Source: Fimbriimonadales bacterium (GTDB lineage: Bacteria; Armatimonadota; Fimbriimonadia; Fimbriimonadales; ATM1). Taken from it: a DNA stretch of 64,000 nt. Position numbers and translations under genes: made by a program. This document shows, piece after piece, positions 52,552-62,730 of this stretch. The number at the start of each line of letters is the position of its first letter. Position 1 is the first letter of the stretch. The stretch covers positions 124,001-188,000 of the forward strand of contig DATMAR010000009.1 in the NCBI GenBank assembly GCA_035559795.1, in the 5' to 3' direction. A model generated the notes under the pieces. It did no database searches. It worked only from the letters and a program-made list of their open reading frames with translations, and was not told the DNA's origin.

Positions 52552-53103
52552 ATGGACCCACGCGCGGCTCATCGTTATGCGCGAGCTCTATTTTCCGCTG
52601 CACGCCAAACGAATACGGTGCGCGAAGCAGAAGAGGACTTAGAAGCGATTTGCAAGATTCTCGAGGCGAAGCCGGATTTCAAGAAGACTTTAGAGGCTCC
52701 TAAGATTTCGCGCGAACAAAAACTCAAGTTAGTAGATCGAGTTTTTGCTGACCGTGCTCGCCCCCTTACGATGCGGTTGCTCCGTTTGCTCATCGAAAAG
52801 CATCGAGAACAGGAGATTCCTCTAATTTATAAAGATTATGTAAGGTTGCGAGAAGAATCGGAAGGGATTTTGCGAGTGATTATTTCTTCTGCGAAACCGA
52901 TATCGGATAACGAGTTGCGAAAACTTATCGCCGCACTCGAAAAGCGCACAGGGAAAAGCATTCTCTATGAAACCGTCGTAGACCCGAAATTAATCGGTGG
53001 AGTCGCGGTGCGTTATGGAGACGACGTTCTCGATGGCACAGTCCAAGGCGCTTTGCGAAGATTGAAAGAACATTTGTATTACGACGTTTTGAAACAAACA
53101 TGA
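52552..53103 (+). CDS. atpH: ATP synthase subunit delta
   Basis: A 183-residue peripheral-stalk cap. It opens [10 protein letters not shown] and carries the C-terminal [20 protein letters not shown] family signature. Length is typical. Confidence 0.93.
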   Translation: MDPRAAHRYARALFSAARQTNTVREAEEDLEAICKILEAKPDFKKTLEAPKISREQKLKLVDRVFADRARPLTMRLLRLLIEKHREQEIPLIYKDYVRLREESEGILRVIISSAKPISDNELRKLIAALEKRTGKSILYETVVDPKLIGGVAVRYGDDVLDGTVQGALRRLKEHLYYDVLKQT

Positions 53104-53125
53104 AAATTATCTTTGGAGTTTGAAT

Positions 53126-54727
53126 ATGCCTATACGACCAGAAGAAGTTACAAGCATCTTGACACAGGAACTGCAAAGTTTCGAGCGCGAACCAGCGACC
53201 GAACATGTAGGAACGATTCTGCAAGTCGGCGATGGTATTGCGCGAATTTATGGACTACCTGATGCGCAAATGGGAGAACTTTTGGAATTTCCCGGCGGAA
53301 TCATGGGTCTCGTTTTGAATTTGGAAGAGAACAGCATCGGGGCTGTGATTTTAGGTTCTGATGAAGACCTCAAAGAAGGTGACCCCGTTCGCGAAACGGG
53401 ACGCATCATTCAAGTCCCAGTAGGAAAAGGTGTTTTGGGACGGGTGATTAACCCATTAGGTCAACCGCTCGATGGAAAAGGACCTATCCCGAGCGATGAA
53501 ACACGTCTGGTGGAAGTGATTGCTCCCGGCGTCGTTTGGAGACAGCCAGTAAAAGAGCCAATCCAAACAGGAATCAAAGCGATTGACGCGATGATTCCTA
53601 TCGGACGCGGTCAACGAGAGTTGATCATCGGAGATAGACAAACGGGAAAAACTGCGATTGTCGTAGACACGATTATTAATCAGAAACGCACGCATGAACC
53701 AGGGGAAAGTCCCGTTTATTGTATTTATGTCGCCATCGGTCAGCGAATGGGAAGTGTGCGCAGGGTAGTGGATACTTTAGAACGCTTCGGGGCGATGGAA
53801 TATACGACGGTCGTCGTCGCATCCGCTTCCGAACCGAATGCTCTGCAATATCTTGCTCCGTTTACAGGTTGCGCGATTGGAGAATGGTTCCGAGATAACG
53901 GAATGCATGCTCTTGCGATTTATGACGACCTCTCGAAACACGCCCAGGCGTATCGCGCGATGTCTCTTCTTCTTCGTCGCCCCCCCGGCAGAGAAGCCTA
54001 TCCCGGAGATATCTTTTATCTTCATAGCCGATTGTTAGAACGCGCTGCGAAGATGAGCGATGAAAAGGGCGGAGGTTCTTTGACTGCGTTGCCGATTATC
54101 GAAACGCAAGCAGGAGACGTTTCTGCATATATCCCAACGAACGTGATTTCGATTACGGATGGACAGATTTATTTGGAGCCCGATTTGTTCTTCGCAGGAA
54201 TTCGACCTGCGATTAACGTAGGTATCTCCGTTTCGCGTGTAGGTGGCAATGCCCAAATCAAAGCGATGAAAACGGTCGCTGGAAAATTGAAATTGGAAAT
54301 GGCTCAATACCGAGAAGTGCAAGCCTTTGCGCAATTTGCGAGCGATTTGGATAAAGCGACGCAGATGCAACTTGCGAGAGGTGCGAGGCTTACTGAGTTA
54401 TTAAAACAGGACGTATATTCGCCATGGGACGTCATTGACCAAATCTTCGCAATCTTCAGCGGCACGGGTGGATTTCTCGATGCCATCGAGGTCGAAGAAG
54501 TGCAGAAGTTCGTGGAAGAGATGTTGGCGTATTTGAAAGAGCAATATCCTGATCTCATAGAGAAAGTACGTTCTACGAAAGAGTGGACTTCCGAAACGGA
54601 AGAGATGGCGCGCAAGGCGATCGGTGAATTCCAAAAATCATTCTTGAAGAAAAAGGAAGCCCAACGCTCTCAGGAGGCACAAGGGAATCCGGAAGAAGGC
54701 ACTCAGAAGCAGGAAGTTAGAACATAA
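53126..54727 (+). CDS. atpA: ATP synthase subunit alpha
   Basis: A 533-residue nucleotide-binding subunit. P-loop G-D-R-Q-T-G-K-T-A, the Arg-finger region S-V-S-R-V-G-G-N-A and the beta-barrel N-terminus are intact. ATG 53126 with TTTGGAG seven bases upstream is preferred to TTG 53120. The last 25 residues form a Gln/Glu/Lys-rich tail absent from most alpha subunits, ending in a short tandem DNA repeat. Confidence 0.96.
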   Translation: MPIRPEEVTSILTQELQSFEREPATEHVGTILQVGDGIARIYGLPDAQMGELLEFPGGIMGLVLNLEENSIGAVILGSDEDLKEGDPVRETGRIIQVPVGKGVLGRVINPLGQPLDGKGPIPSDETRLVEVIAPGVVWRQPVKEPIQTGIKAIDAMIPIGRGQRELIIGDRQTGKTAIVVDTIINQKRTHEPGESPVYCIYVAIGQRMGSVRRVVDTLERFGAMEYTTVVVASASEPNALQYLAPFTGCAIGEWFRDNGMHALAIYDDLSKHAQAYRAMSLLLRRPPGREAYPGDIFYLHSRLLERAAKMSDEKGGGSLTALPIIETQAGDVSAYIPTNVISITDGQIYLEPDLFFAGIRPAINVGISVSRVGGNAQIKAMKTVAGKLKLEMAQYREVQAFAQFASDLDKATQMQLARGARLTELLKQDVYSPWDVIDQIFAIFSGTGGFLDAIEVEEVQKFVEEMLAYLKEQYPDLIEKVRSTKEWTSETEEMARKAIGEFQKSFLKKKEAQRSQEAQGNPEEGTQKQEVRT

Positions 54728-54749
54728 ACTCAAGTTAGAACATAAACTC
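54714..54749 (+). repeat. Tandem 18-bp repeat at the atpA-atpG junction
   Basis: AAGTTAGAACATAAACTC occurs twice in direct succession, spanning the atpA stop codon (TAA inside the first copy) and ending six bases before the atpG ATG. Confidence 0.8.
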
Positions 54750-54754
54750 GTTGT

Positions 54755-55621
54755 ATGCCGACGCTCAAACAACTCAATCGAAGAATTCGAAGCGCGAAGA
54801 ACATTCAGCAAATCACGCGTGCGATGAAACTCGTCGCAGCTGCGCGATTGCGGAGAGCGCAAGATAGAGTTTTAGAAGCGCGCCCGTATTCCGAAAAAAT
54901 GCGGGAATTGATTGCCAGTTTGGCAGAAGCGGGTGAAATGCCTGAGCATCCTCTTCTTGTGCGAAGACCTATTCAGCGATATGGTGTTATTTTGGTTACA
55001 GCGGAGCGTGGACTTTGCGGTTCTTTCAATTCGAACCTCAATCGTAAGGCATTCGATTTCGTGCGAAAAGAAACGGGAGAGCCGTTGTTTTATTGCGTAG
55101 GAAAAAAGGGAAGGCAGTTTTTCGAAAGAAGAGGTTATAAAATTTTGTACGATTCTTCGCTTCCCACGACAGGTCCAACGAAGAGACATGCCGAGGATTT
55201 GATGGGGAAAGTCAAAGATGCCTTCGTGAGTGGGGAAGTGGATGCGGTGTATTTGGTTTATAGCAAATTTTATTCGGCGATTCGGCAAATTCCCCAAGTG
55301 GTGCAGATATTGCCCATCGAGCCTCCTGAAGGGGGGGTTGAGAAAAAAGATAGTTATTTGAAGCAGTATGTTTTCGAACCGGATGCTCTAACACTCCTCG
55401 GCGAATTGCTTCCTCGATATGCATTGACCCTGATTCTGCAGGGGCTATTGGAGTCTACTGCGAGCGAACATGGCGCTCGCATGACGGCGATGACGAACGC
55501 CACGGATAGTGCGGGAGAAATGATTTCTTTATTGACGTTGCAAAGGAACAGACAGAGACAAGCGAATATCACGAAAGAGATTATGGAAATCGTTGGGGGG
55601 GCGGAAGCTTTGAAGGGTTAG
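54755..55621 (+). CDS. atpG: ATP synthase subunit gamma
   Basis: A 288-residue rotor shaft. The N-terminal helix R-R-I-R-S-A-K-N-I-Q-Q-I-T-R-A-M-K-L-V-A and the C-terminal M-T-A-M-T-N-A-T-D-S-A-G / R-Q-A-N-I-T-K-E-I-M-E-I signature are clear. It is the last gene: atpD (beta) and atpC (epsilon) do not follow; instead a family-A repeat and convergent genes do. Confidence 0.95.
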   Translation: MPTLKQLNRRIRSAKNIQQITRAMKLVAAARLRRAQDRVLEARPYSEKMRELIASLAEAGEMPEHPLLVRRPIQRYGVILVTAERGLCGSFNSNLNRKAFDFVRKETGEPLFYCVGKKGRQFFERRGYKILYDSSLPTTGPTKRHAEDLMGKVKDAFVSGEVDAVYLVYSKFYSAIRQIPQVVQILPIEPPEGGVEKKDSYLKQYVFEPDALTLLGELLPRYALTLILQGLLESTASEHGARMTAMTNATDSAGEMISLLTLQRNRQRQANITKEIMEIVGGAEALKG

Positions 55622-55683
55622 GCTTCTCTTTTATCTGTGCGTGTGGTGAAACGGGTTTTTCATACTTTTGCTGAATACGAGAA

Positions 55684-55708
55684 GGTCCCCAAATAGAGTT
55701 TGGGAACG
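55684..55708. repeat. Palindromic repeat family A, copy 6
   Basis: A diverged copy: right arm AGTTTGGGAACG intact, left arm changed to GGTCCCCAAAT. It lies in the 127 bp gap between atpG and a convergent gene. Confidence 0.75.
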
Positions 55709-55748
55709 AGAAGAACTTGTTGTTACACAGAACAGATACTAGTTATTC

Positions 55749-56660
55749 TTAGCCCCGTTTCAGGAAAAGCATCTCCTCTTTTGACAATTCGATCTCCAAG
55801 CTTTGGACGTTTTGTCGAAGTTCGTCGATGGTTCTAGCACCGATGATTGCCCAGGTGGGGAAATCTTGACAAAGAACGTAAGCGAGCGCAATTTGATGAG
55901 GTGTTGCACCGTGTCGTTTTGCTAAAATCTTTGCGCGTTCGAGCCGTCGGTGATTTTCATCATTTTCATAAACGCGAGTGACATCGGGGTCTCGAACACC
56001 GGCGAACCAACCACGTGCGGCGGGAGACCACGCGAATAGCGGAAAACGATTTCGGCGATGCCACAGTAGTTCGGTTTCTCCTAAACTCACGCAGCCTTCC
56101 CACATCGGTTCGTTGGGTTCTGCTAAGGAGAGGTTGTTGCTGCTTAGAGAAAAGCCTCGAAGTCCATGTCTTTTTGCATAAGAGAGCGCTTCGTCCAGAC
56201 GAGTCGTAGTCCAATTGGATGCACCGAATGCGGAGATTTTTCCTTTTGCAATTTGTTCGTTGAGGGAATCGAGCAATGGTGCGATATCCTGCTTCGGGTC
56301 GTCGCGATGGAGGACGAATACATCCTCTTGCTCGATTCCTAAACGTGCAAGGTTTTCGTTCAAATCCTCTTCGATGTATTTCGGGCTGACACGTGGGTGC
56401 CCGTAAGGGTGGCAACCTTTGTCGAGAAGAACGACTTTATCTCTTGCATTTCTCGATTTCATCCATCTTCCGACGATTCTCTGTCCAGCCCCCCCACCAT
56501 AGATGTGAGCTAAATCGAAGGCATTTCCTCCCATTTCGAAATATGCGTCTATGAGTTGGTAAAGTTCGCCTTCTTTGTCTTCGAAGAAGAAATCCGTCCC
56601 GAGAACGAGTTTCGAAATCGGTTTATCTACTCCTTCGATTTTTCCGTATTTCATCTGCAT
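55749..56660 (-). CDS. Aldo/keto reductase
   Basis: A 303-residue NADPH-dependent TIM-barrel oxidoreductase. The catalytic Asp lies in N-A-F-D-L-A-H-I-Y-G-G (Tyr partner included), Lys in V-V-L-L-D-K-G-C, and His in V-F-V-L-H-R-D-D-P; the C-terminal cofactor region has I-I-G-A-R-T. It sits 11 bp downstream of a Gfo/Idh/MocA gene, so the pair likely acts on the same sugar-type substrate. Confidence 0.88.
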   Translation of the reverse strand: MQMKYGKIEGVDKPISKLVLGTDFFFEDKEGELYQLIDAYFEMGGNAFDLAHIYGGGAGQRIVGRWMKSRNARDKVVLLDKGCHPYGHPRVSPKYIEEDLNENLARLGIEQEDVFVLHRDDPKQDIAPLLDSLNEQIAKGKISAFGASNWTTTRLDEALSYAKRHGLRGFSLSSNNLSLAEPNEPMWEGCVSLGETELLWHRRNRFPLFAWSPAARGWFAGVRDPDVTRVYENDENHRRLERAKILAKRHGATPHQIALAYVLCQDFPTWAIIGARTIDELRQNVQSLEIELSKEEMLFLKRG

Positions 56661-56671
56661 TCTTTTGATTT

Positions 56672-57643
56672 TTACTTTTCGAAAATAAGACCTGCGCTTT
56701 CACGAAGCATATCGAGGGTATAGGCTTGCTCGAGAGTATCTTGCCACGTTACATAGGGAGCCTCGCGCTTTTCTAAAAATTCCATAACGGCGTCTGCCTC
56801 GAAACCGTATAAATCTCCTTCGAGACCCGCGCTCACATCTTCTATGCTGTCGTCTTTTGTAACAATCCTGAAGGGCATATTGCAATGCCAAGGAGAGGGG
56901 ACTTCGATTCTGCCTTTCGTTCCGTAAATCGTGGCGTAATTCGATAGAGAGAGATGAATCGAAGTACTGAAAGATGAAGAAAGATTGTTTTCGAAGAAGA
57001 GGCATCCTGTTCCGTATTCGTCGTATTTTTTCGAGCCTATTTTCGCTAAATACACGGCACGTGATAATGCAGATCGGGAAATCATACGGGCAAACGAAAC
57101 GCAATAACAACCTACATCCATAAGAGCCCCCCCTCCATAACGATTGACGAGGCGAAAATCATCCGCATCGCGAGGCATTTCGAAGCCGTGTTCCGAATAA
57201 ATGTATAGCGGCTCGCCAATCGCACCCTCGGCAATCCGTTTTTGAAGTTCTATCGTTTGAGGATGGCAGCGATACATGAAAGCTTCCATAAAGAAAACAT
57301 CGTTCTTCTTTATTTCATCGAGAGCCCATTCTGCTTCTTGCGCATCGAGCGCGAAAGGCTTTTCGCAGAGGATGTGTTTTCTTTTTCTGGCTGCCTTTAC
57401 ACTCCATTCGGTGTGCATATGGTGGGGAAGGGAAATATAAACGGCTTGGACTTCCTTATCGTCGAGCAATTTTTCGTAACCTTCGTATCCACGCCCACCA
57501 TGTTTTTGCACGAATTCATCTGCTGTCTCTTGTTTGCGCGAAGCGACTGCCACGAGTTTTCCGGTACGCGACTGCTTCAGACCTCGGGCGAAACGTTGCG
57601 CAATTCTTCCCGTTCCCAAGATTCCCCAGTTGAGCGTTTTCAT
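56672..57643 (-). CDS. Gfo/Idh/MocA family oxidoreductase (second)
   Basis: A 323-residue NAD(P)-dependent dehydrogenase. L-G-T-G-R-I-A-Q-R-F-A is the dinucleotide loop, I-L-C-E-K-P-F-A the catalytic-Lys motif, and D-V-G-C-Y-C the C-terminal-domain motif. ATG 57643 is preferred over 57661, six codons upstream. It is only distantly related to the oxidoreductase at 21.5 kb. Co-directional with the aldo/keto reductase. Confidence 0.88.
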   Translation of the reverse strand: MKTLNWGILGTGRIAQRFARGLKQSRTGKLVAVASRKQETADEFVQKHGGRGYEGYEKLLDDKEVQAVYISLPHHMHTEWSVKAARKRKHILCEKPFALDAQEAEWALDEIKKNDVFFMEAFMYRCHPQTIELQKRIAEGAIGEPLYIYSEHGFEMPRDADDFRLVNRYGGGALMDVGCYCVSFARMISRSALSRAVYLAKIGSKKYDEYGTGCLFFENNLSSSFSTSIHLSLSNYATIYGTKGRIEVPSPWHCNMPFRIVTKDDSIEDVSAGLEGDLYGFEADAVMEFLEKREAPYVTWQDTLEQAYTLDMLRESAGLIFEK

Positions 57644-57681
57644 GAAAAGGATTCTATACAAGATTTCGAAGTAGAATTCTC

Positions 57682-59274
57682 GTGATGGAGCCGATACGCA
57701 GCGAAATAAACACTCGTTCTTCAGAATTCAAGGCGAATTTTCAGTGCTACATGGGGCTTATTGAAGAATTGAAGGAGAGGCGCGAAAAAATAAAGCGCGG
57801 AGGACCGGAGAAAGCACTTGCGCTACACCGCGAAAGGGGAAAACTCACAGCGAGGGAGCGGATCGAAAGGCTTTTAGACCCGGAATCGCCTTTTTTAGAA
57901 ATCGGAATGTTGGCGGCATGGGAGATGTACGACGGAGAAGTGCCGAGCGCAGGAATCGTTACAGGTCTTGGAAAGATAAATGAAAGAATTTGCGTAATAG
58001 TTGCAAACGATGCCACAGTGAAAGGAGGCACTTATTATCCGGAAACGATACGAAAACACCTTCGTGCGCAAGAAATCGCATTGGAGAATCGTCTGCCCAT
58101 CGTGTATTTGGTGGATTCGGGTGGGGTCTTCCTGCCGATGCAAAGCGAAGTTTTTCCGGATAAGGAGCACTTCGGGAGGATTTTTTATAACCAGGCGGTG
58201 ATGTCTTCTTTGGGAATTCCTCAAATCTCGGTAGTGATGGGAATGTGCACGGCAGGGGGGGCATACGTGCCGGCGATGAGTGACGAAAATATCATCGTGA
58301 AGGGAATAGGAACGATTTATTTGGGTGGTCCTCCGCTCGTGAAAGCAGCGACGGGAGAAGAGGTAAGCGCAGAGGAGTTAGGTGGGGGTGAGATGCATTC
58401 TAGAGTGAGTGGGGTTACCGACCATTTGGCAGAGAGTGACGAACATGCGTTGGAGATATGCAGGTCCATTGTCGAAAATCTTCCTACGCCCCCGAACGTA
58501 AGCCCCCCCTATACTCCTGAAGAACCTTTATGGAAAGCGGAAGAAATATGCGGCATCCTTCCCCCGGATACTCGCAGTCCTTACGAAGTGCGTGATGTCA
58601 TTGCAAGACTCGTAGATGGCTCTCGATTCCACGAGTTCAAAAAGGAATACGGAGCGACACTCGTTTGCGGTTTCGCTCGATGGATGGGATATCCGGTGGG
58701 GATTTTAGCGAACAATGGAGTGCTTTTTTCGGAAAGCGCTTTGAAGGGAACGCATTTCATCGAACTTTGCTGCAATCGAAAAATTCCTTTGATATTTTTA
58801 CAAAACATTACGGGTTTTATGGTAGGGAAGCGATACGAAGAGGGGGGGATCACCAAAGACGGAGCAAAAATGGTGCAGGCGGTTTCCTGTGCGCAAGTGC
58901 CGAAGATTACGGTCATCATCGGCGCCTCGCATGGGGCAGGAAACTATGCGATGTGCGGGCGTGCGTATGATCCTAGATTTTTATTCACCTGGCCGAATTC
59001 TCGTATCAGCGTCATGGGCGCAGAACAAGCGGCGCAAGTGTTGATAACGATAAAAGAAGCGAAAGGACCGATTTCGGAAGAAGAAAAACGAGCCATCGGC
59101 GACCCAGTACGAGAGCAGTACGAAAGAGAAGGCTCACCCTATTACGCCACTGCAAGGCTTTGGGACGACGGTATTATCCTTCCTACCGAAACGAGAGAAG
59201 TGGTCGGTCTTTGCTTATCTGCTGCATTACACGCGCCGATTCCCGAAGTTCGTTTCCCTGTATTCAGGATGTAA
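57682..59274 (+). CDS. mccB: Acyl-CoA carboxylase carboxyltransferase subunit (methylcrotonyl-CoA carboxylase beta type)
   Basis: A 530-residue carboxyltransferase of the biotin-dependent family. It starts with [12 protein letters not shown] then [10 protein letters not shown], has V-D-S-G-G-V-F-L-P in the N domain, and [14 protein letters not shown] and [10 protein letters not shown] in the oxyanion sites. Length and L-P-M-Q motif match 3-methylcrotonyl-CoA carboxylase beta (leucine breakdown) rather than propionyl-CoA carboxylase. The biotin-carrying alpha subunit is not in the window. GTG 57682 and ATG 57685 are adjacent starts. Confidence 0.88.
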   Translation: MMEPIRSEINTRSSEFKANFQCYMGLIEELKERREKIKRGGPEKALALHRERGKLTARERIERLLDPESPFLEIGMLAAWEMYDGEVPSAGIVTGLGKINERICVIVANDATVKGGTYYPETIRKHLRAQEIALENRLPIVYLVDSGGVFLPMQSEVFPDKEHFGRIFYNQAVMSSLGIPQISVVMGMCTAGGAYVPAMSDENIIVKGIGTIYLGGPPLVKAATGEEVSAEELGGGEMHSRVSGVTDHLAESDEHALEICRSIVENLPTPPNVSPPYTPEEPLWKAEEICGILPPDTRSPYEVRDVIARLVDGSRFHEFKKEYGATLVCGFARWMGYPVGILANNGVLFSESALKGTHFIELCCNRKIPLIFLQNITGFMVGKRYEEGGITKDGAKMVQAVSCAQVPKITVIIGASHGAGNYAMCGRAYDPRFLFTWPNSRISVMGAEQAAQVLITIKEAKGPISEEEKRAIGDPVREQYEREGSPYYATARLWDDGIILPTETREVVGLCLSAALHAPIPEVRFPVFRM

Positions 59275-59346
59275 CGGGGTTTCGAAGAAAAGCATTAGGA
59301 GACAGGAAACTACAATTTCCTTTCGTAGCTCGTCACTATAGATAGC

Positions 59347-60741
59347 ATGATTGAGGCTCTTGGGGAAAGGATGGCGCGATGGTCATTGCGCTGGGTGCCC
59401 GATCCGTTCATTCTTGCGTTACTCCTCACGTTTTTAAGTTTGATTCTCGCGTTTTTCGTGCAGGGTTTCGGAATTCTCGATGCGATTGGGGCATGGGGTG
59501 GGCGAATTATCCATGGAGAAGTTACGAAAGACGAAGTTGGTTTTTGGAGATTTCTCGCATTTTCTATGCAAATGTGCCTCATCCTCGTTACAGGACATGC
59601 ACTCGCGGCGACGAAACCGGTGGGGAAACTCATTCGTTGGATCGGGTCGCTTCCGAAAAATACTGCGCAAGCGGCTTCATTAACTTCTTTCGTGAGCATG
59701 TTGTTCGGTTTGATTAATTGGGGGTTAGGATTAATCGTAGGTGCGTTGCTTGCTCGCGAGGTGGGGCTCGCAGCGAAAGAAAAAGGAAATCGAATTCACT
59801 ATCCTTTAGTGGTCGCATCGGGTTATTTGGGTTTGCTCATTTGGCATGGGGGGCTATCGGGCTCAGCGCCATTCAAGATGACGCAAACTAAAGACGTAGT
59901 GGAGATGCTCGGAGCGGAACGCGCCGCCTCGGTCGGCACAGTGGGGCTCGAGCAAACGATTTTTAGCCCGATGAATGGAGTCGTTACGGTGGGGCTTCTC
60001 GTGTTCATACCCATCGTGTTTTGGCTTTTAGCGCCGAAAGACCCTGACAAAACGCAAGGTGTGGAAATAGCACGAATTCAATACACCGAAAAACGAGAGG
60101 AAAAGAGGCTGAAAACCCCCGTGGAATTTTTAGAGCGAACACCTTTGATAACGATTTTGATATGTCTTTTGGGATTCGGCTATTGGTTTTATTATTTGTC
60201 GAAAATCAGTTTATGGTCTATTGACATCAATGCAATCAATATGTTCTTTTTGTTTTTAGGGCTTCTTTTGCATGGCTCTCCGATGAATTACATTCGCGCG
60301 ATAGACGAAGCAGCGCAAGGATGCGGAGCGATTATCTTGCAATTTCCTTTTTATGCCGGAATTCAAGGAATACTGCAATATAGCGGGTTGATTAAGGTGA
60401 TGAGCGATTGGATTGCAGCGAATTCTACTGTTCATTCCCTTCCCGTTTTTACTTTCTTTTCCGCGACGATCGTGGGACTATTCATTCCTTCCGGAGGTGC
60501 GCAGTGGGGAGTTCAAGGTCCGGTAGTCGTGGACAGTGCAGCGAATTTAGGAACGCCCCTCGGACCGACGATTATGGCTCTCGCTTACGGGGACGAGTAT
60601 GCGAACATGCTTCAGCCGTTTTGGGCGCTTCCTTTACTGAGCATAACCGGCTTGAGGGCGCGCGACATCATCGGATACACGACACTGGTGATGCTATTGA
60701 GCACGCCCGTTTTCGTGATTCCGTTGTGGATTTTCGTCTAA
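59347..60741 (+). CDS. atoE: Short-chain fatty acid transporter AtoE family
   Basis: A 464-residue membrane protein with about twelve hydrophobic segments. W-V-P-D-P-F-I-L-A-L-L-L-T at the start, W-G-L-G-L-I-V-G-A-L-L-A-R-E-V in the middle, and P-S-G-G-A-Q-W-G-V-Q-G-P late are hallmarks of the AtoE/short-chain fatty-acid uptake family. Its place between a methylcrotonyl-CoA carboxylase subunit and an enoyl-CoA hydratase suggests uptake of acetoacetate or a short branched acid. It is 10 bp upstream of the hydratase gene. Confidence 0.9.
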   Translation: MIEALGERMARWSLRWVPDPFILALLLTFLSLILAFFVQGFGILDAIGAWGGRIIHGEVTKDEVGFWRFLAFSMQMCLILVTGHALAATKPVGKLIRWIGSLPKNTAQAASLTSFVSMLFGLINWGLGLIVGALLAREVGLAAKEKGNRIHYPLVVASGYLGLLIWHGGLSGSAPFKMTQTKDVVEMLGAERAASVGTVGLEQTIFSPMNGVVTVGLLVFIPIVFWLLAPKDPDKTQGVEIARIQYTEKREEKRLKTPVEFLERTPLITILICLLGFGYWFYYLSKISLWSIDINAINMFFLFLGLLLHGSPMNYIRAIDEAAQGCGAIILQFPFYAGIQGILQYSGLIKVMSDWIAANSTVHSLPVFTFFSATIVGLFIPSGGAQWGVQGPVVVDSAANLGTPLGPTIMALAYGDEYANMLQPFWALPLLSITGLRARDIIGYTTLVMLLSTPVFVIPLWIFV

Positions 60742-60751
60742 CATAATACAG

Positions 60752-61519
60752 ATGAAATCGTTGATTCTCGAAAAAAGCGGTGATGTGCTTTATGTGCGTT
60801 TGAATCGCCCCGAGGTTCGCAATGCTTTCGACGATAATCTCATAAGGGAAATTACGGAGGTTTTTTCCCACATCGATACGATGCTTCGTGCCGTAGTTCT
60901 TTCGGGAGAGGGGAAAGTTTTTTGTGCGGGGGGGGACTTGGAATGGATGAGAAGTTCCATAACTTTATCCGAAGAGGAGAACCGCGTTGATGCAGAAAGA
61001 CTTGCGGAAATGTTTCGGGCTATAGATGAGTGCTCGTGCCCAGTCGTAGGGAAAGTGCACGGAGCGGCATTCGGGGGGGGATTAGGGCTGGTCAGTGTTT
61101 GCGATGTGGTGGTCGCAGCGGAAGGAACGAAATTCTGTTTTAGCGAAGTGAAATTAGGGCTTTCGCCTGCCGTCATTGCACCTTTTGCTCTTCGAAAAAT
61201 CGGGGTCGCTGCAGCAAGACGCTATTTTTTGACGGCAGAAGTGTTCGATGCGCAAGAGGCGAAACGAATAGGATTGGTTCATGAAGTAGAACTTCACGAC
61301 CATTTAGAGTCTCGTGTGAACGAGATTCTCTCTGCGATTCGCGAGACAGGACCGAACGCAGTACGTGAGGCAAAGCGCTTGATTCGTAAAATCGTTCCTT
61401 TGGAGGATAATGTGATGCGAGAATGCATCGAGACGATCGCGCGACTACGCGTTTCGGAAGAAGGACAAGAAGGCGTGAAGGCTTTTTTGGAAAAAAGATC
61501 GCCATCCTGGAAGCGATAA
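60752..61519 (+). CDS. Enoyl-CoA hydratase (methylglutaconyl-CoA hydratase-like)
   Basis: A 255-residue crotonase-fold enzyme. The oxyanion hole sequences are S-G-E-G-K-V-F-C-A-G-G-D-L and H-G-A-A-F-G-G-G-L-G-L; E in F-C-F-S-E-V-K-L-G-L provides a catalytic carboxylate. F-S-E-V-K-L-G-L-S-P-A resembles 3-methylglutaconyl-CoA hydratase, the step after methylcrotonyl-CoA carboxylase in leucine catabolism, which fits its neighbour mccB. Confidence 0.88.
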   Translation: MKSLILEKSGDVLYVRLNRPEVRNAFDDNLIREITEVFSHIDTMLRAVVLSGEGKVFCAGGDLEWMRSSITLSEEENRVDAERLAEMFRAIDECSCPVVGKVHGAAFGGGLGLVSVCDVVVAAEGTKFCFSEVKLGLSPAVIAPFALRKIGVAAARRYFLTAEVFDAQEAKRIGLVHEVELHDHLESRVNEILSAIRETGPNAVREAKRLIRKIVPLEDNVMRECIETIARLRVSEEGQEGVKAFLEKRSPSWKR

Positions 61520-61582
61520 ACCCTACGCTTTAACTTACATATTTATTCATACTGCTTTCTTGTCTTTCGTATTCGTTTTTCT

Positions 61583-61647
61583 CGTTCCCGAACTCTGTTT
61601 GGGAACCATACTATTTTTTTCTCGTTCCCAAACTCTGTTTGGGAACG
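61583..61647. repeat. Two family A palindromes in tandem (copies 7 and 8)
   Basis: 61583-61607 (two mismatches) and 61623-61647 (perfect), 15 bp apart, both preceded by TTTTTCT. No gene lies in the 255 bp gap from 61520 to 61774. Confidence 0.85.
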
Positions 61648-61774
61648 CATTGTCTTATTAGCTTTATCGAGCCTACGACATTCCTACTTTTGAGAATATT
61701 GGACTAATAGGAGAGGATTTCGAAATAATATTTGGTAGACTTATCCGACATAATCTTTTAGAGGACAGGAAGTT

Positions 61775-62659
61775 ATGAATCGAGCAAATCACCAAGATAT
61801 CCGCATAGGCACTATCGTCCCTGCACGCAAAGCGGGGCATTATATTAGGCAAATCCTCCCGCATGGGTTCGAATCATTCCAACTTACCTTCGGTGGAGAA
61901 ATCGGAGACCTCGACATCGAAAGCCTCGCTAAAGATTGTCTCGATGCATGCTGTGGGCAGGCGGTCATTAGTTGCATAGGAATTTACGGAAATCCTTTAG
62001 TGAACGAGCAAACCGAAAAAGACTGGGAGAGGTTGATTCGCTCAGCAAAGCATTTCGAGTGCAGTGTCGTAAGCGGATTCACGGGAGCAATCGAAAATCG
62101 TCCCGTGCAAGAAAACATCCCGAGATTCGCAGAAGTCTTCGGACGTCTAACGAAAGTTGCAGAAGATGAGGGAGTGAAGATCGCATTCGAAAATTGCGAT
62201 ATGGGGGGGACATGGGAAGCGCCGAGATGGAACATTGCCCACGCCCCACGCGCATGGGAGATGATGTTCGATGCAGTAAAAAGTGACGTTTTAGGCTTGG
62301 AATGGGAGCCCTGTCATCAAATGGTCTCTTTCATAGACCCCATAGCACAACTCAGGAAATGGGTAAAAAGGGTTTATCACATTCACGGTAAAGACGCGAC
62401 GATTGCATGGGATATCATCGAAACGCAAGGAATTCGCAGCGGAGTTCCTTACCTTTGGCATAGAACTCCCGGCTTCGGCGATTCCAATTGGACGGATATT
62501 ATTACGATTTTACGGCAGGGGGGGTATGTCGGTGCAATCGATATCGAAGGATGGCACGATCCGATTTATCGTGACGAATTAGAGATGACAGGACAAGTGC
62601 GCGCTCTGAACTATCTCAAAGCCTGCCGCGGGGGGGATTACGTCCCGAATCCGGAATAG
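61775..62659 (+). CDS. Sugar phosphate isomerase/epimerase-like TIM barrel protein
   Basis: A 294-residue AP endonuclease-2/xylose isomerase-like barrel. Metal-binding positions are visible: I-A-F-E-N-C-D-M-G-G, G-L-E-W-E-P-C-H-Q, V-Y-H-I-H-G-K-D, and A-I-D-I-E-G-W-H-D-P. The substrate is unknown; members act on sugars, inositols or hydroxypyruvate. It follows repeat-rich DNA and is monocistronic. Confidence 0.88.
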   Translation: MNRANHQDIRIGTIVPARKAGHYIRQILPHGFESFQLTFGGEIGDLDIESLAKDCLDACCGQAVISCIGIYGNPLVNEQTEKDWERLIRSAKHFECSVVSGFTGAIENRPVQENIPRFAEVFGRLTKVAEDEGVKIAFENCDMGGTWEAPRWNIAHAPRAWEMMFDAVKSDVLGLEWEPCHQMVSFIDPIAQLRKWVKRVYHIHGKDATIAWDIIETQGIRSGVPYLWHRTPGFGDSNWTDIITILRQGGYVGAIDIEGWHDPIYRDELEMTGQVRALNYLKACRGGDYVPNPE

Positions 62660-62730
62660 TAAATTCCTACTCTCGAGAGTGTTTTAGGGTTGCATAGAAC
62701 CCCCACCTTTGAACGCTTCGCCCACAAATA

